Shown one piece after another: positions 52,009 to 64,000 of a DNA stretch of 64,000 bases. The notes beneath the pieces were generated by a model. That model had not been told where the DNA came from. It did not search any database and was given only the letters and a program-made list of their open reading frames with translations. Every line of letters starts with the position of its first letter. The stretch's first letter is position 1. Origin of the DNA: Nephromyces sp. MM_2019. Its lineage: Eukaryota > Apicomplexa > Aconoidasida > Nephromycida. The translations under genes were made by a program, and so were the position numbers. The stretch spans positions 3,567 to 67,566 of the forward strand of contig JADHZB010001445.1 of NCBI GenBank assembly GCA_015657535.1. Direction: 5' to 3'.

Positions 52009-52174
52009 CTTGGCGACCATGAATATTCCGCAGACCGCTCAATATTTCCTCAAGCTTTGAAAATGTGTGCAATCCAGTGTGAGATACTCGTTTAAGTGGT
52101 TGCCCAATAAACACACTAATATCGTCTGGAGGCAAGGACTGGTGCTGCGGCGCGCGTTGACTTTTCGAATCCAT
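52009..52174 (-). CDS. First exon of a small minus-strand gene
   Basis: ATG at 52174 opens a 55-codon frame (MDSKSQRAPQHQSLPPDD, SVFIGQPLKRV, LEEILSGLRNIHGRQ) that ends at a good donor (g|gtatat). It is transcribed towards the CAX 3' end. A possible second exon after an AG near 51904 (reading DLIFAKVVAKLFNAKAF) would stop around 51848, inside the last CAX exon on the other strand. If right, the protein is about 72 residues and the two genes overlap tail to tail. The first exon is much better supported than the second. No family recognised. Confidence 0.5.
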
Positions 52175-55100
52175 ATATGAAGGGGACGGTGAAACCTATT
52201 TTGAGGCCTTCCCCCTTTTAAGAGTTTGCTTGTTTTTGCAATTAAAATATGCTGCGGCAATGCTTTGCCTGATAAGCTTGATTGCTACTTGGATGTGAAT
52301 CCGTAGCGTTGTAAGCATTAGATCCATCTAATTTCAAATGCGTAGAGTGGCACCCCTTTTGCCCATAACCCTTGCTATAGCTTTGACTCTTTCGAAATAC
52401 TAAAATTTGTTATCATACGTTGTATCGCTTCAATCCCTTTTGATCATCTTTCGTTCACTGTGTGCTTTTTATGCGATCGCAGTGCCGCAAAATCTTCCTT
52501 CTTGCTGCTTTGCAACTAAATTTTTTACAGAGAGTATAAATCAGTTTTTTAACTCTTTGTTATTTGGGAAATACGAAAAAGGCGCTCTAATTTTCATTCG
52601 AGACATTGCGTTGGAAGTAGATTACTTTGAATTATCGCGTCTCAAAAGCGTGAAAATTTATGTACGTTGTGTTTGTTAATTAGTGCATTCGGTAATTCTA
52701 CGAATTAGGGTGAATTTTTTAGGATGAAAATAAATACCATTAAATTGGAGAAGTTAGCACTAGCGGAAATCACCTTGTAAAATTTTTCATGCGACCACAT
52801 TCAGAAGACGAAGCAGTGAAAGATTAGTTTTATTCGCTTGATGGTAACGCCTGATTGTTATCTTGTTATATGTGATGTTTCCTTTTTTTCATAACTAACA
52901 TATTTTCCCCCGGCTTTCCCTTTTTGTGTGCTTCTGTCGGACAAGGTTCAGAGAGTTTATTCTGTTATTCTTTTCGAGTAACCCAAGGTAGATAACTATT
53001 CACCGGTGAAACTCCCAAAGAATTTCTTAACTTGAATGCCAGTGGTCAGCAATGGCTTTGCACCTATGTCTCTGGTGTTTTTCATTAACTAATCATTAGT
53101 GAAGAAAGTTTCTATCATCACTACTTTCCTATCCACATATAGTTTCAAAGGATTGTCCTAAACAAATTTTCCCTAATAAAATGCGAATTGCTGTGCCATG
53201 ATTCACAATTAAGGTATATTTCCATAAGCAACCTTGCAAGGTGAAATGTGATGTATATAGTTTCTAAGCCTGATTAGGCACGCATTTGCTCCATTGTATA
53301 CATGCTGATTTCATCATGAGGATATGCTTCTCAAGGTCTTTTTCTCGGGTGAAAATATGAAAATTGTTTTTTACAACAAAATTTGAATGCATCCCCCCCT
53401 TGTGCATTGTTCTTCAAACTAACTAAGAAATAGTGAAAGAGGCTTAATTCGCTAATGCCAGATGACTTAGAATTCAGAATAGTTTTATGTTGCTGGACTG
53501 GCACATGCATGACTCCAGGCCATCATACTACTCTTCAATGCACTGTGCCTATTCAATACTGTATATTTTCAAGCTGGTAGCGGGGGTGAATTTACGTGGC
53601 ATATTTACTCGCAACCAGCATCTTCTACGTAGTATTTTTTCCCTACTAGAAAAACTATATTTTACAGACTGTGCCGCTTGAGGGATTTTCATATAATTTG
53701 TTTTTGTCTGATTGCAAGTGAAGTCTTTATACTTAAATTTATTTTGCTTCGCGCATCGCGGTTGCACTACAATTACCCTTGTAATCTGCATACCGCTTTT
53801 GTTTATCCAATGCGGTGCCACATGGCAACTTGGCCTCTAATATTGCCTGCTTTTGGGCAATAAAATGAAAGAATTATGGGCTGATTTTTTGGCTTAACGC
53901 ATCACAACGGCCTTGTCTAATATTCTCTCCGTAGATCCCGCCTATTGTATGCGCTAAATGCTAATGAGTTATGCAAATGCTGTCGCTGAAAAATTCTGAC
54001 CTTAGCACTGATTCATCTGATAAATATTTTTGTGGGATGCAGTAGCTGCCACATTTATTCATGCTTCTGAAATTGTTTTCTCTTCACAGGGATGCATATG
54101 CTGGCTGCTCCCCTGTAGGTGTACTGAAGAAATATTTTAGTATCGACATTATTTGCCTATAACTTAATCCTAGTGATGAGTCTCTATTTCTGTGTTAGCT
54201 AAATATGCTGCTTGAGCCACAACTAGGCATCCAAGCTGCTCCTCAATGGCTATATTTAGCTTTCTATAGAGTCATCAGAGCTACTATTTTATATCTGAAA
54301 AGTAAATGCTGGGAATTTTATAGCTCCCTGCTGTCCTTTAAACTAACTTAATCTGGTGCATGCGTTACCAGCATATAGCCCTTTTCATCGAACTTTGCTT
54401 CGTCAAGCATGGAATCTTTCTTATAAAAGCGCCCTTCATTACTAGGACAGTTTTTGTGGATGCCCGTAAGTCAATATGACAGAAAAACTTCTTGGTGATC
54501 GAGATGCTAGAAATAAAAGGTATGCGCATTTTTTAGAGGCTAAGGTTACCAATTATTTTGTCCGCTGATTTATATAAAAGATATGTAAAATAAAAATATA
54601 TGATTTTCTTGATAAACGAATGAAACGTATTTAAGTTTGTAAAAAAAATTCTATTAAGTCTGTTTGTTAAAGGACTCAAGCGAGTTGCATCAGATATTAT
54701 CCTTTTAAGGATAGCACAAACACACGCCAATAAAAGTATTTCAACAAAAACAGGTAAAAAATTGCGCCTCTGTTTCAAATAACTCGAAATAGCCTAATCC
54801 GAAAGGATGACACTCTCTATTTTACATTAGTACCAAAATTTATCATAAGACTTGATTGGAGATGCACCTAGATATATGGATTCACTATGAATATGATTGC
54901 TCATAGGCTTCGCGAACCTCTTCGGACGTTATAGGATATTTTCGCTATTCTCCATTAGGAACCCGTATTTCCTAATTAGAAAGGATACTCACAGGAAGAG
55001 CACAGTCATGATCATGCGGCTGCTTTGCACCAACGCCGACTACCAGAAAATGGGTCAATTCGCATGTAGTTTTTCACCGTAAATCAGCCTTCATTGCCGC

Positions 55101-56427
55101 AAGCATGCTGCCCACAAGCTGGACAGCTGCAATTGACTTCCTTCGTCACAAGCACAAGTTTAAGGAAATTATCACGATGCCCTACACTCTTTATAGACAA
55201 CTTAGCACCTCTACCTTAATATATCCGATACATAATTCCGGCAGTAGACTGTACTTGGCTACATCATCCCAAAGCTTGTGAAGCATGGAGGGAAGCGCAC
55301 CTCAGCATTACGCTCGGTGAGATAAAGTCAATGAAATTCTAAAATTTCATTTACACTTTTTTTTTTGGAAATGTGGCTTGCTGACCTCTAAGCATAGCTT
55401 TACTAGAGAAAAAGGAATTTCTCAACGCTGCGCACTACCTGCGTCTGATAGAAAGTTTTTGCATTCACCCACAAACTTTAATCAAAACTGCAGGGCACCC
55501 ATGGTGAGCTTCGCGTACATTGCGAACTGTGTAGATGTTGATTGTCGCATTTCTAGTTTCAGTTTATATCAAGCGCTGTGTCAAAATATCTGTTTTGTTT
55601 TATATGAAATCTAATGAAACATTAGTTGGAACAAGTAATATATAAAAGTGCTACTTTTTATTTTGGACCGCAAGTGAAGATGCACTACAAATACTCAAAA
55701 TGCAGTGTTACCCGCAATTTCGGAGTTCCTAGAATGAAAGACTACGTAATGGCTGGCATTGGAAATTATGACTAGAAGCGCAGCATTAAATCACGTGAGA
55801 TATCGCGTGCACCGGCCTAAATACCTGGCAATTACTTTTTATGCTGGTGAAACGTTTAGTGAGGCACTCTGCTTAGTTGTTTGGTATGCGGGAACCAGAA
55901 CGCGCATGCTTCGCCGCCATTTCCATAGCACGAACCGCGGTCCGATATTACGAGAGGATCTTTTTTTTAAATACAAAATATTTTATACGGGCCCTCTAAG
56001 TACATAATCCATCCAGTAACGACGCTTAGACTGTTTTTTTAGCTTCTTTTCCCATGCTTCTATTCTTTGTGTAGCTCTTAGTAGCGTCGGCCACATTCCC
56101 GTTACATCGATCAAACCTTTGGCAGGGGTACTTGCTCTGCCCTTATATTGTGGCGAGGATTATCAGCTATAAATTACTGTAGCGGGAAACGCGGCATGTA
56201 AAGGGTCGCCTAAATTAATTTTTTTGCTTTGAAAACTTAAGCATGCGGTTAAACTTGCTGGACTGGTAGTTGGGGATTTTTTGCGGACCTTTTAGTTCGA
56301 AGCGTTTCATTGTTTTCCCACGGTATTATTTAGTGAGGTAACACAAGCAGGTTTCTGAGATTTGCTGACGGTAAACTCTTGGGTAATAAATCACTAAGGC
56401 TTGGAAGACACAACAACTTAGGCTATA
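52175..56427. other. 4.2 kb with no resolved gene
   Basis: Possible fragments only. ATG 54477 opens a 15-codon start with donor gtatgc (MTEKLLGDRDARNK). At 54897-55082 a plus-strand open frame follows an AG (contains RNPYFLIRKDTHRKSTVMIM). The two do not join in phase. Nothing else here reads as coding with splice sites, and I see no RNA gene or long repeat. Confidence 0.3.
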
Positions 56428-58777
56428 ATGAGTTCTGGCAGCTCAACTGAGTCACTCGACGAAGATCTACACTCATTTGTAACATGTGATTCAGGTAATA
56501 TTAGCGTACTATTTTCAAGCAATATTCCAACACTGCAGCATCAGCTCACTATATACCCCTTAAAATGATTTTCTATTTAAAGGGAAAGAAGACTCATCAT
56601 CACGTGGTGGCATCTACTTGGTTATACAGCTGCCTCAAGCCTTTCTGTATAACTATACAGAAAAAATTAAGTCACCAGGTAACGATTTGGGACACGGTAG
56701 CTGCTGCATCTTTTAAATAGGGCTATGAAAACTACCTACGAACGATTGCTTGCAAATCTATTTTATTTGCGGGTATAAGGCGCTTAAATTGACAAAAGCA
56801 TTTCCCATCACGCAAGCTCGTAGTATTGCGAAAGTGCCGTACTGGACCCTCAAAGTAAAGTTTTATCGCAGAATATTTATATACAATTATTATGCATGCT
56901 ATTTTTTTTACCCTCTGAGATATAAATTTCAAAAACGTCGTTTTGTAGTTATTCTGTAGCTATCACAACTACGTTGCTTGCTACTCAAAGATATGCTTCT
57001 ATAAAAGGTTGCTAGCTTGCATTGCTTTTAAGGCGAGACGTCTAATGCCTTCATAGACTTTTTATAAAGTGGACCAAATTCCTGGGATACAAGTTTCTGT
57101 AAGCGTCCATGTACATTGCTTTACTGATGCACACTACCTAAACAAGCGCTTATTTCGCTGCTTGTAACTCTTGTACTCTGGGCTGCCCTTTTAGAAACTG
57201 TGCTTCACCTGCTTATTAATAGTTTTGATCTCACAGGCTTCAAGAGTAAGATCAAAAGACTTCCTGCACTTATGGTAAGACATCAAAATATTAGCAAAAA
57301 AATATATCTATTCATATACACAAAACTAACTTGAGAGCACAAGTTGACTTGGGCTGCCTTTAGTATGACCAAGCCGTATGGGAGGAACGCCAGAAAGCTT
57401 TTCCAAATAAATTTGAACCACAAACTTCTAGTACAAATTTTATAGAAGAGAAAACACAAACAAGTGGAATTGCCTGCCCCGTTTGTAACGCCACAATACT
57501 AGCCCATAAAAATCTTGAGGCCCCACCACTTACCGTGTTACATACGGCACGACGCGGCTATAAAGAAATATTTGGGGCTCTTCAAGGTAGTTTATAAGAC
57601 AAAGAAAGCTCGCTATGAAGTGCAAAACAGATTCAATGCAATAATAACCATGACATCAATCGTTTTCAGACATGCACATATGTTCGTTTATACTTCGCTC
57701 AGTACAAACGCAAGACTTGTAGACTTCCGTAAAGCTTATTGGAAAAGAAATTTGATCATATTTAAATTCAAAATTTTTTTTTTCATAATAATTTTATTTT
57801 TCTGACATTCTCAACGTGTTGCAAGGAAAAAAAATTGAGTGAACGTGAAAACTGGGTGATATCTCTTTTTTTGTATGTACTTCAATTATTCTCATACAAT
57901 AGTAGCCTCATATTGTTATGAAGCCTGAAAGCGAGGATTAGTTCGTACTGCGTGGATTACCAGCATGTGCATTCACGTTATACTTTCCGTGGTATTGATA
58001 AATGTATGTAAGCATGCCTAAAGCTGCTGGCAAAAAAGTTTGATATGCCTTGTGCCTAACTTGTATAAAGGTGTGCAATGGATCACGCCTTTCCTGGTGA
58101 ACACCTGTAGTAGCGTTAGTAAACACCTTGATATTCTTATAACGATGTTCTTGCATGAAGGTTATGAGGCACCGGAGGAGATAGTATCAATCTCAGGTGA
58201 TTTGGCGGCTCAGGAATTGAACCTGCAAACACCAAAAAAAAACCTAGTGGTCCTAAAAGATATGGGTGGAAACATAATAGCTTATAGGGACCCAAAAAAA
58301 GCTAATTCCTACTTTCGCAGAAACCCAGATGACAAATGTAAATTTCCGGCGGACAAAGTTCTTGGTATCTCTCGCTTCGAGGAATTCTTATTACCAGGCC
58401 CCCAACCAGCAAGTATAAGGTGTGGTGGGTACGAAGGTAGGGAAAGCCTCGACACACAAGGTATCCTGAATGAGGCCATCGTGACAAATGGCTCCGCATT
58501 GGCACTAGCTAGTTCAAGCTCACTGCCAGGAACAGATTCATCAAGGAATGAATTAGCGGTTGCCAGGGCTGCTCGAGCTGCTACTAGATCTATGAAAGCA
58601 ACTGATGGGGGCAGCTTGGCAGCATACTCTTCATCTGCCATGAAATCACAATTAACTGGTAGATCGAAAAGGGCCTCGTCAGACCACCTGCTCAAACCTA
58701 GGCGAGGCAGCCAGCGCACCACCAGCGCTCATGAGCCGCAGAGACGCTCACGTCGACTGCGGGGTCGTGAAACTTAG
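56428..58777 (+). CDS. Six-exon gene, unknown protein with CxxC motif and basic tail (376 aa)
   Basis: Exons: 56428-56494, 56583-56678, 57237-57274, 57364-57586, 57670-57718 and 58120-58777. All phases close, giving 376 residues. The N-terminus is acidic and Ser-rich (MSSGSSTESLDEDLHSF), then GGIYLVIQLPQAFLYNYTEK. A CPVC pair sits at residues 105-108 and a later HIC at 144-146, possibly a zinc site. After this comes a helical stretch (KHLDILITMFLHEGYEAPEE), then LVVLKDMGGNIIAYRDPKKA and RFEEFLLPGPQP. The last 90 or so residues are Ser/Ala/Arg-rich and end in a basic RRSRRLRGRET, which suggests nucleic-acid or nuclear binding. I do not recognise the family. A chromatin or nuclear role is inference from composition only. 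Confidence 0.72.
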
Positions 58778-59611
58778 CATTCCAACGAAGCTGAGGGTAT
58801 GAAGACGTAATTGCATGTCACGGGCTACCATTAGATGGGGAAGCGAATTTACACAAATAATTGCCGGTCAGGAACCTAGATACTACCATTCAGGGAGGCG
58901 TTAGTAGCATGCAAGTATATAGTCTTAAAAAGTTCGGGTGAAGCTTCATCTTTTTCATACCAAATGACAACTTATGACAAATTTTGGGTAGTATACGTGT
59001 CGCTCACGCAACGTCAACACTGGCCACAGCTGTGTATCGCAGTAGCATCAAGTATTTCGTTGCATGCACTTATTATTCGTTGCGATCATCGAAAGTATCT
59101 TTTGTTGCTAAGTCTAAGGTGTGGAGATATTCTTTGAAGAATAATGGCTAACCACACAGGCCATAAATATGACTATCGCGAGCTGCTTGAATATAGTTTT
59201 GTCTCGGTACTTCTAAAATGTACTTACGACCGCTTATGCGTTTGCGATGGCTTTCCGCTTTGGATTATCATTAGTTAGAAAGGCTTGCCTAAATTTCCAG
59301 AAAATATGAAACCTACGGAATCTAAGTCTAACTGTTTCAATATTGAGAGATAATTGCTTATTCTCAGTGTACTACTGAGATTGTATTTATAGGCGCATTT
59401 GCTGTCAAACAAGTTTCAAAGTAATGTCAGTTAAGCTTTCATCGCAAAAAAGCGAGCCGTCTTTAATTTGCTTTAGAATTAAATTCGCTGATCGCTTTGG
59501 GAGTTTAACACAGCGTGAAACACTCCATTTTTAAGAATGGCTTAGCTCAACTTTTTGCCTACTTTTCCAGCCACAAAGACATCTATTACCGCAGAGTATG
59601 ATTCCAGCTAC

Positions 59612-59826
59612 CTGGGTAGCTAATAAGGTGCTTCTTTCATAAAAAAAATGCTTAGCGTGCTGCTGGTTCATGCTTAGATGTATTAGTGCAGAATACCCTG
59701 TAGGCAGTAAAAAAGGGTATATGTGATAGCAGTAATTGTCCACTGCTTGCTGTAATATTTGATTGAGATTCTTGATCTTGCTGCTTTCAAGCCTGGATAA
59801 TCCATGCCTTTTCCTGCTGGCAGGCA
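59612..59826 (-). CDS. Candidate minus-strand exon, unidentified
   Basis: A 71-codon open frame after an AG (ttttaag) ends at a possible donor (cag|gtagct). Without the donor it continues to a TAA at 59531. The product starts basic (RKRHGLSRLESSKIKNLNQI) and continues HIYPFLLPTGYSALIHL. A second frame on the same strand is partly open, so the reading is uncertain. No neighbouring exons found. Confidence 0.33.
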
Positions 59827-60560
59827 CTTAAAACTGTAAGTTTTAGGCTGTATAAGCGAAAAAAGCTTTGAAAGCAGAGGAGTCAGTGATTCTCAACCCA
59901 TCTGCCCAGCAGTCGATGGTTGAGAAATAGGAAAAAATATATAATTATGATTTTACTGCGGTAGGTTCTCCCTTAAAAACTGGCAGCATTAGAGTGCTAC
60001 CTATAGGCCATGAAAGAATCGTGCAGCAATTTTTTATCCACGTTTTATTTCTAGGGCTTGGTAGCATGTCTTCCTCCATGCCACTGCACCTTACATTCTC
60101 TCAGTTGCCAAGTTAGGCACGGAATCATCAATCTTACAGCTTGTCTTAACACTCAGCTACTAGCTTAGTGTTAAAGAGCCTTTTCTCTTGTCGGAATAAT
60201 GCAGGCACATGGGCTACCACTTTGGTCATGAATTGAGGGAAGGGATACTGCACAGTGAGACTAAAAAATCGTTGAGGCAGTTACCATAGAAGTAGCCGCT
60301 ACACTAGATATACCTCGGTACAAAATTGTAATGCAATATGAGTTTCTTTGTCTCCAGGATTCTATAGCTTGTATTTGGAGCATAATCAGAGACTACGAGA
60401 CTATGTAAGTTTTAACCTTTGCACTGACTGCTACCACATGTATGCAATGAACGGCTAGCAAAATTTATTCATGAATCTTCGTTATAACTTTGAAAGGGTT
60501 TTTTAACCCGAGTTCACACTAAGGAAATAGGCAGGGGAATACACAAAATAAATAGAGGGG

Positions 60561-61567
60561 ATGCACCAGATGCCAACTGGAAGTATCAGCGAAAAAATGA
60601 GGAATGGTAGCCCCAGTCGAAATGATGGAAAATGGCTACGATTAGTAGCTATCGCCTGCAGTTTACTAGGTAAGGATAACCCCGCTGGGATTCCCCGTCT
60701 TTGAGCCAGTAGCTTCGGTGAGGTGGTTGAATGCGCACCGCGATCGGTTAGGCGCGCAAGAAAAAAGCTAGCCGCAAAGCTGACAGGGTATCTTCCCTGT
60801 GAAATTCTGTGTTGAAAACATGGCGTTGAGATAAAGTCTGAAAGTGCCAAAGCAGGCCACCATACATTTATCACAATTCACGCTCTGATGAAAGGTTGAG
60901 TAAATATCCTACGACAGCTGAAGAGGCATTTTATCGCCGCCACTCCCAGTTGTATATTCCTGGAAGCAATTCTTGATGCGCGAGCCCATAGCACGAATTA
61001 TTTTTTAAATTACGCTAGAATGTATCATTACTACAGAAAAGCAGGATAATTCAAAGCAATTTACGTATCAGTGAGTATCCACTTCAAGTGTCTATACGAA
61101 ATTAAAATCATCATAACTTTGACCACTCACGGGATATTTCCCCGTTATTATCAGAAAATCTTTCATAATTTTACCCTTGGTACAGAGGTACCGGAGCCTA
61201 AGCTTACGGCTTATACAGCCTTCGCGCATTGGATTATGCGGATATTTTACACTAATGCGTCATTTGGAGCACATTCGTACTGCTCTCATGGTGAAGGCAT
61301 GCTCTAGTGGATTCTACACTATACAATGTATTAAATCTTTCGGTTATTTTGATCTCGGCAAAGCCGTAGAATCCTGTATGAGAAATCCATAATTCACATA
61401 TTTATAGATACAAAATAAATTGCGACTTGAGCTCCTTTTCTCATATCAGCAAAGTGGCGAAAAATATTCTAAGCTAAGAATCGCTCCGGCGTTACGGTTC
61501 AATTTTAGAAAGTTATGGGAGCTGCTTCAATTTAGAATGGTTGGTTCATTTAAGAAGACTTCATTAG
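60561..61567 (+). CDS. Small three-exon gene, about 100 aa, unknown
   Basis: Exons: 60561-60669 (ATG), 61186-61290 and 61479-61567 (stop TAG). Phases close at both junctions (G|AG and G|AA). Donors are gtaagg and gtgaag, and the first acceptor has a pyrimidine-rich lead (ttttacccttggtacag). The protein begins MHQMPTGSISEKMRNG and has a short hydrophobic segment WLRLVAIACSLL near residues 25-36, which could be a signal anchor. It continues TAYTAFAHWIMRIF and ends LEWLVHLRRLH. It stops 40 bases before the next start codon on the same strand. No family recognised. The last exon has a competing open frame. Confidence 0.5.
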
Positions 61568-61607
61568 CCCTGGGTAATTGCCGTTTCATCTCATTTGAGG
61601 CTGCATA

Positions 61608-63675
61608 ATGGAACCTTCCAATAATACCGATACCGATGGGGCTGAGAACACTGAAGAAAAGAAGGAGGAAGAAGTTATCAAAAACTCCATACTAACGTCA
61701 TCTATCTCCTCCGGTGTCTCTAAGGTTATATGAACGCAAGTAATTCATAGCTAAGCCATGAACCAGAGACTTTACATTCTAATAGTTTCCTTCATACTTA
61801 TGTTTTTACCCGACATAATTTGTAGCAAGTTCCTCAGGATGTGTGAAGCGCATAGACTAGTCTGTTCCTCGTAGCACCTGCTATTGGATACTTTTGCTTA
61901 ACTTTAAATGGCTTAATTTTTTTTTTTACGTTAATGATATAATACCATATTCAAAGTATAATAAAACTTGTTTGGCATGCCATGACTGGATACTGCGAAC
62001 ATAACAGCATTTTTTGAAAGCGGCTATCATATTTGTGTTTTCATGTGATAACTTAGCAGCGTCATACGCACTTCAGCACCTATAACAGTTCATGAAACAA
62101 ATAAGGTGGAATGTAGGGAATATTTTCAAGACATCTTCAATTGTCCAGAAACCCCTAAGCCGAAAAAGCCTGCTCATTAATCATACTGACACTCGGGTTA
62201 CGAAGTTAGCCAATGTATACGAGAGAACGTACCACATACCACGTTTCCCCGCAACCAGGCTCGCTGTCCTAGAGGCAAACAGCACTAATCAAGGCAAGCT
62301 ATTTCATGATTTTAAAGTCTCTACCGCTTAGGGAAAATGTACCTTTACTGTTACAAAAGAATAGATTTAATTAAGGTGCTGTAGCTAGAGTTTACACAGC
62401 GAAGAAAATGGCGTATGCTTTTTCTCAATAGATCCACTTGAATCCTTGAAAACACCAGGACTTGAAAAAACCGCATACTATATCGAGCTATAGCGGTGAT
62501 TTATACATTAAAAAAAGTTAAAGTCCCAAAAAATATAATTTCTAAGCTTATGAGATTCGCATAAGAAGTTATTCCAAAAGCTATCTGAATAAAATTTTTC
62601 GTAATTTGCACCTTTTGTTAATCTTGGAGTTAAATATGAAATTTCTAACTCATCTGATGCATTTATGGAATTTTCAGATATTTTAACAGTCTACACGGAT
62701 TCACTTCGACACTTCAACAGGTAAAGCTAAAAGGAAATTATGTGGTTAAAAAACGCTGGTTATCCTCAGTAAGATTGCTAGCCTTTTTTTTCGAAAGCTG
62801 AAATTGCTATATTCCACGCCTGGAACACTGCTTAATTTGATGCAATTCATTCAATTGATTAATCTATTGCTTTTACTCAAGGGTAGTTTATGCGCCACTT
62901 GCTATGAGAATTATGAAAAAAAACCTAATAAGGAAGAAAAATTGAGCAAAAAATATACACCGGCAATGTAAAAGCTTGTGTTGAGGCTCAGAAATATATT
63001 TCCATAGCAATGTTAGCTGAGTTTTAAGCCATTATGAAGTCCTTTCGTACCAAACAGATAAATTTAAGCTGCATATTTGTATAAATGAAATGCGTGTTAC
63101 CATGCTTCCCAGATTCGTACCAGTTAAAAAAGTCTGCGTTAAGGATGCCAAAATAAGGAATCGAAAAATTCTTTTCCGAGGCTCTAATTTTTTAATTAAA
63201 GGTGAATAACCGAAAAATGTGAACTTAGGCAATATGAAGCTGCTCACTTTGTTATGTTAGCTATGAAAATAAATAAATTTTCAGTCGTAGTGTCACAACA
63301 AAACAAGATACCTGTGAAATATTCTTCAAAACAAAAAAGCAAGTTAATAAAACTTCAAGAGGTAAATGCAACAAATTTTTTGTGAATGGTATATATTTTC
63401 AAAACAACTAATTTATTGAAGCACCGCCGTTGTGATAGTCAGATGAAAATGAAGCTGTCATCTCGGTATAGAATTACATCCCCTATACTGGATTTTTTTC
63501 AGGATTCATTTCGTCAACATTAATACCAACGAAAGATATTACTAATTTTACGGTAGGGTACCATGATTCCTATGAGTTCACGCTCGCAAGGAAAGGAAAT
63601 AATCTAGAAGGTATCTCTAAATGCACACTACGGCACGCCAAATACATTTTTTGCAATGATAATGAACTAACATAA
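61608..63675 (+). CDS. Multi-exon gene of unknown function
   Basis: First exon 61608-61713 (MEPSNNTDTDGAENTEEKKE, acidic). Last three exons 62678-62720 (LTVYTDSLRHFN), 63285-63361 (TTKQDTCEIFFKTKKQ) and 63503-63675 (IPTKDITNFTVGYHDSYEF, LEGISKCTLRHAKYIF, stop TAA) close in phase with one another. A middle exon starting at 62077 joins the first in phase (PITVHETNKVECREYF), but its 3' end is unresolved. One choice, a donor gtaggg at 62113, would connect in phase to 62678; a longer reading runs to a stop at 62178. Another protein-like frame (LHSEENGVCFFSIDPLESL) lies around 62393-62491. Family not recognised. Confidence 0.6.
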
Positions 63676-64000
63676 GTACATATACTTCTTTCCTTAAACT
63701 GTTTCACGATTTAACCTTGTACTGTTTGCGAAAATAGGATGCCATAAGGTTACAGCTTCACTACTTGTCTGTGCACGTCACTACAAGCAAGACTTTACGG
63801 TTATGCTATAAAGAAGCGATATAGCTAGATAGTACAATAAATATTTACTCTTTACACTACTATATTTTATTAACATAGAGGTGGGGATATAGCTGTAAAA
63901 AAGTAACTCAGCGCTTCTACCTTAAACCACCTGAAGGTGTAAATAGATTCATAGCGACAATAACGTACAATTTATAACAGGACATCCATATAAAAATGAG

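Noticed and set aside
1..64000. tRNA, rRNA, CRISPR arrays, insertion sequences or retroelements
   Set aside because: No cloverleaf with a GGTTC-type arm, no regularly spaced direct repeats, and no reverse transcriptase, integrase or transposase motifs seen by eye. A tRNAscan or RepeatMasker run would be decisive.

Overview
The window comes from an intron-rich eukaryotic nuclear genome. It is AT-rich, standard stop codons end every gene I could complete, and introns are GT-AG, from under 100 bases to about 2 kb, with short exons (mostly 40-230 nt). Cytoplasmic dynein, ESCRT-II, a CAX-type Ca2+/H+ exchanger and a peroxisomal beta-oxidation enzyme with a C-terminal SKL point to a protist or alga that kept peroxisomes and a full endomembrane system. 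I cannot name the lineage from sequence alone. There is one 50-base N gap (20392-20441) and a single N at 4796.

Layout. 1-12,535, minus: a dynein intermediate chain gene running off the left edge (13 exons placed; 14 or more are needed if a missing exon explains one phase mismatch). 12,642-14,544, minus: 3' part of an unidentified gene, 106 bases upstream of the dynein start. 14.8-16.75 kb: plus-strand coding pieces of another unidentified gene. 16,901-23,570, plus: a complete 12-exon dienoyl-CoA isomerase (ECH1 type). 25,982-34,113, minus: a five-exon gene for an unrecognised, largely disordered protein of about 1,491 residues. 35,950-36,213, plus: a protein-kinase N-lobe exon. 38,072-38,884, minus: intronless SNF8/VPS22. 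39,073-41,194, minus: exons of one or more unidentified genes. 43.6-51,870, plus: CAX exchanger. 52,009-52,174, minus: first exon of a small gene meeting the CAX tail. 56,428-58,777, plus: six-exon gene of unknown function. 60,561-61,567, plus: a small three-exon gene. 61,608-63,675, plus: another unknown gene.

The recognised genes are ordinary housekeeping functions that are not obviously linked: dynein transport, endosomal sorting, calcium exchange and fatty-acid oxidation. Nothing suggests an operon, mobile element, CRISPR array, rRNA or tRNA. Spacing between some genes is tight (about 40-160 bases).

The gene models rest on three things read by eye: open frames, GT/AG sites, and agreement of codon phase across each junction, plus family motifs where the family is known. 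Junctions whose phase does not close are stated as such.
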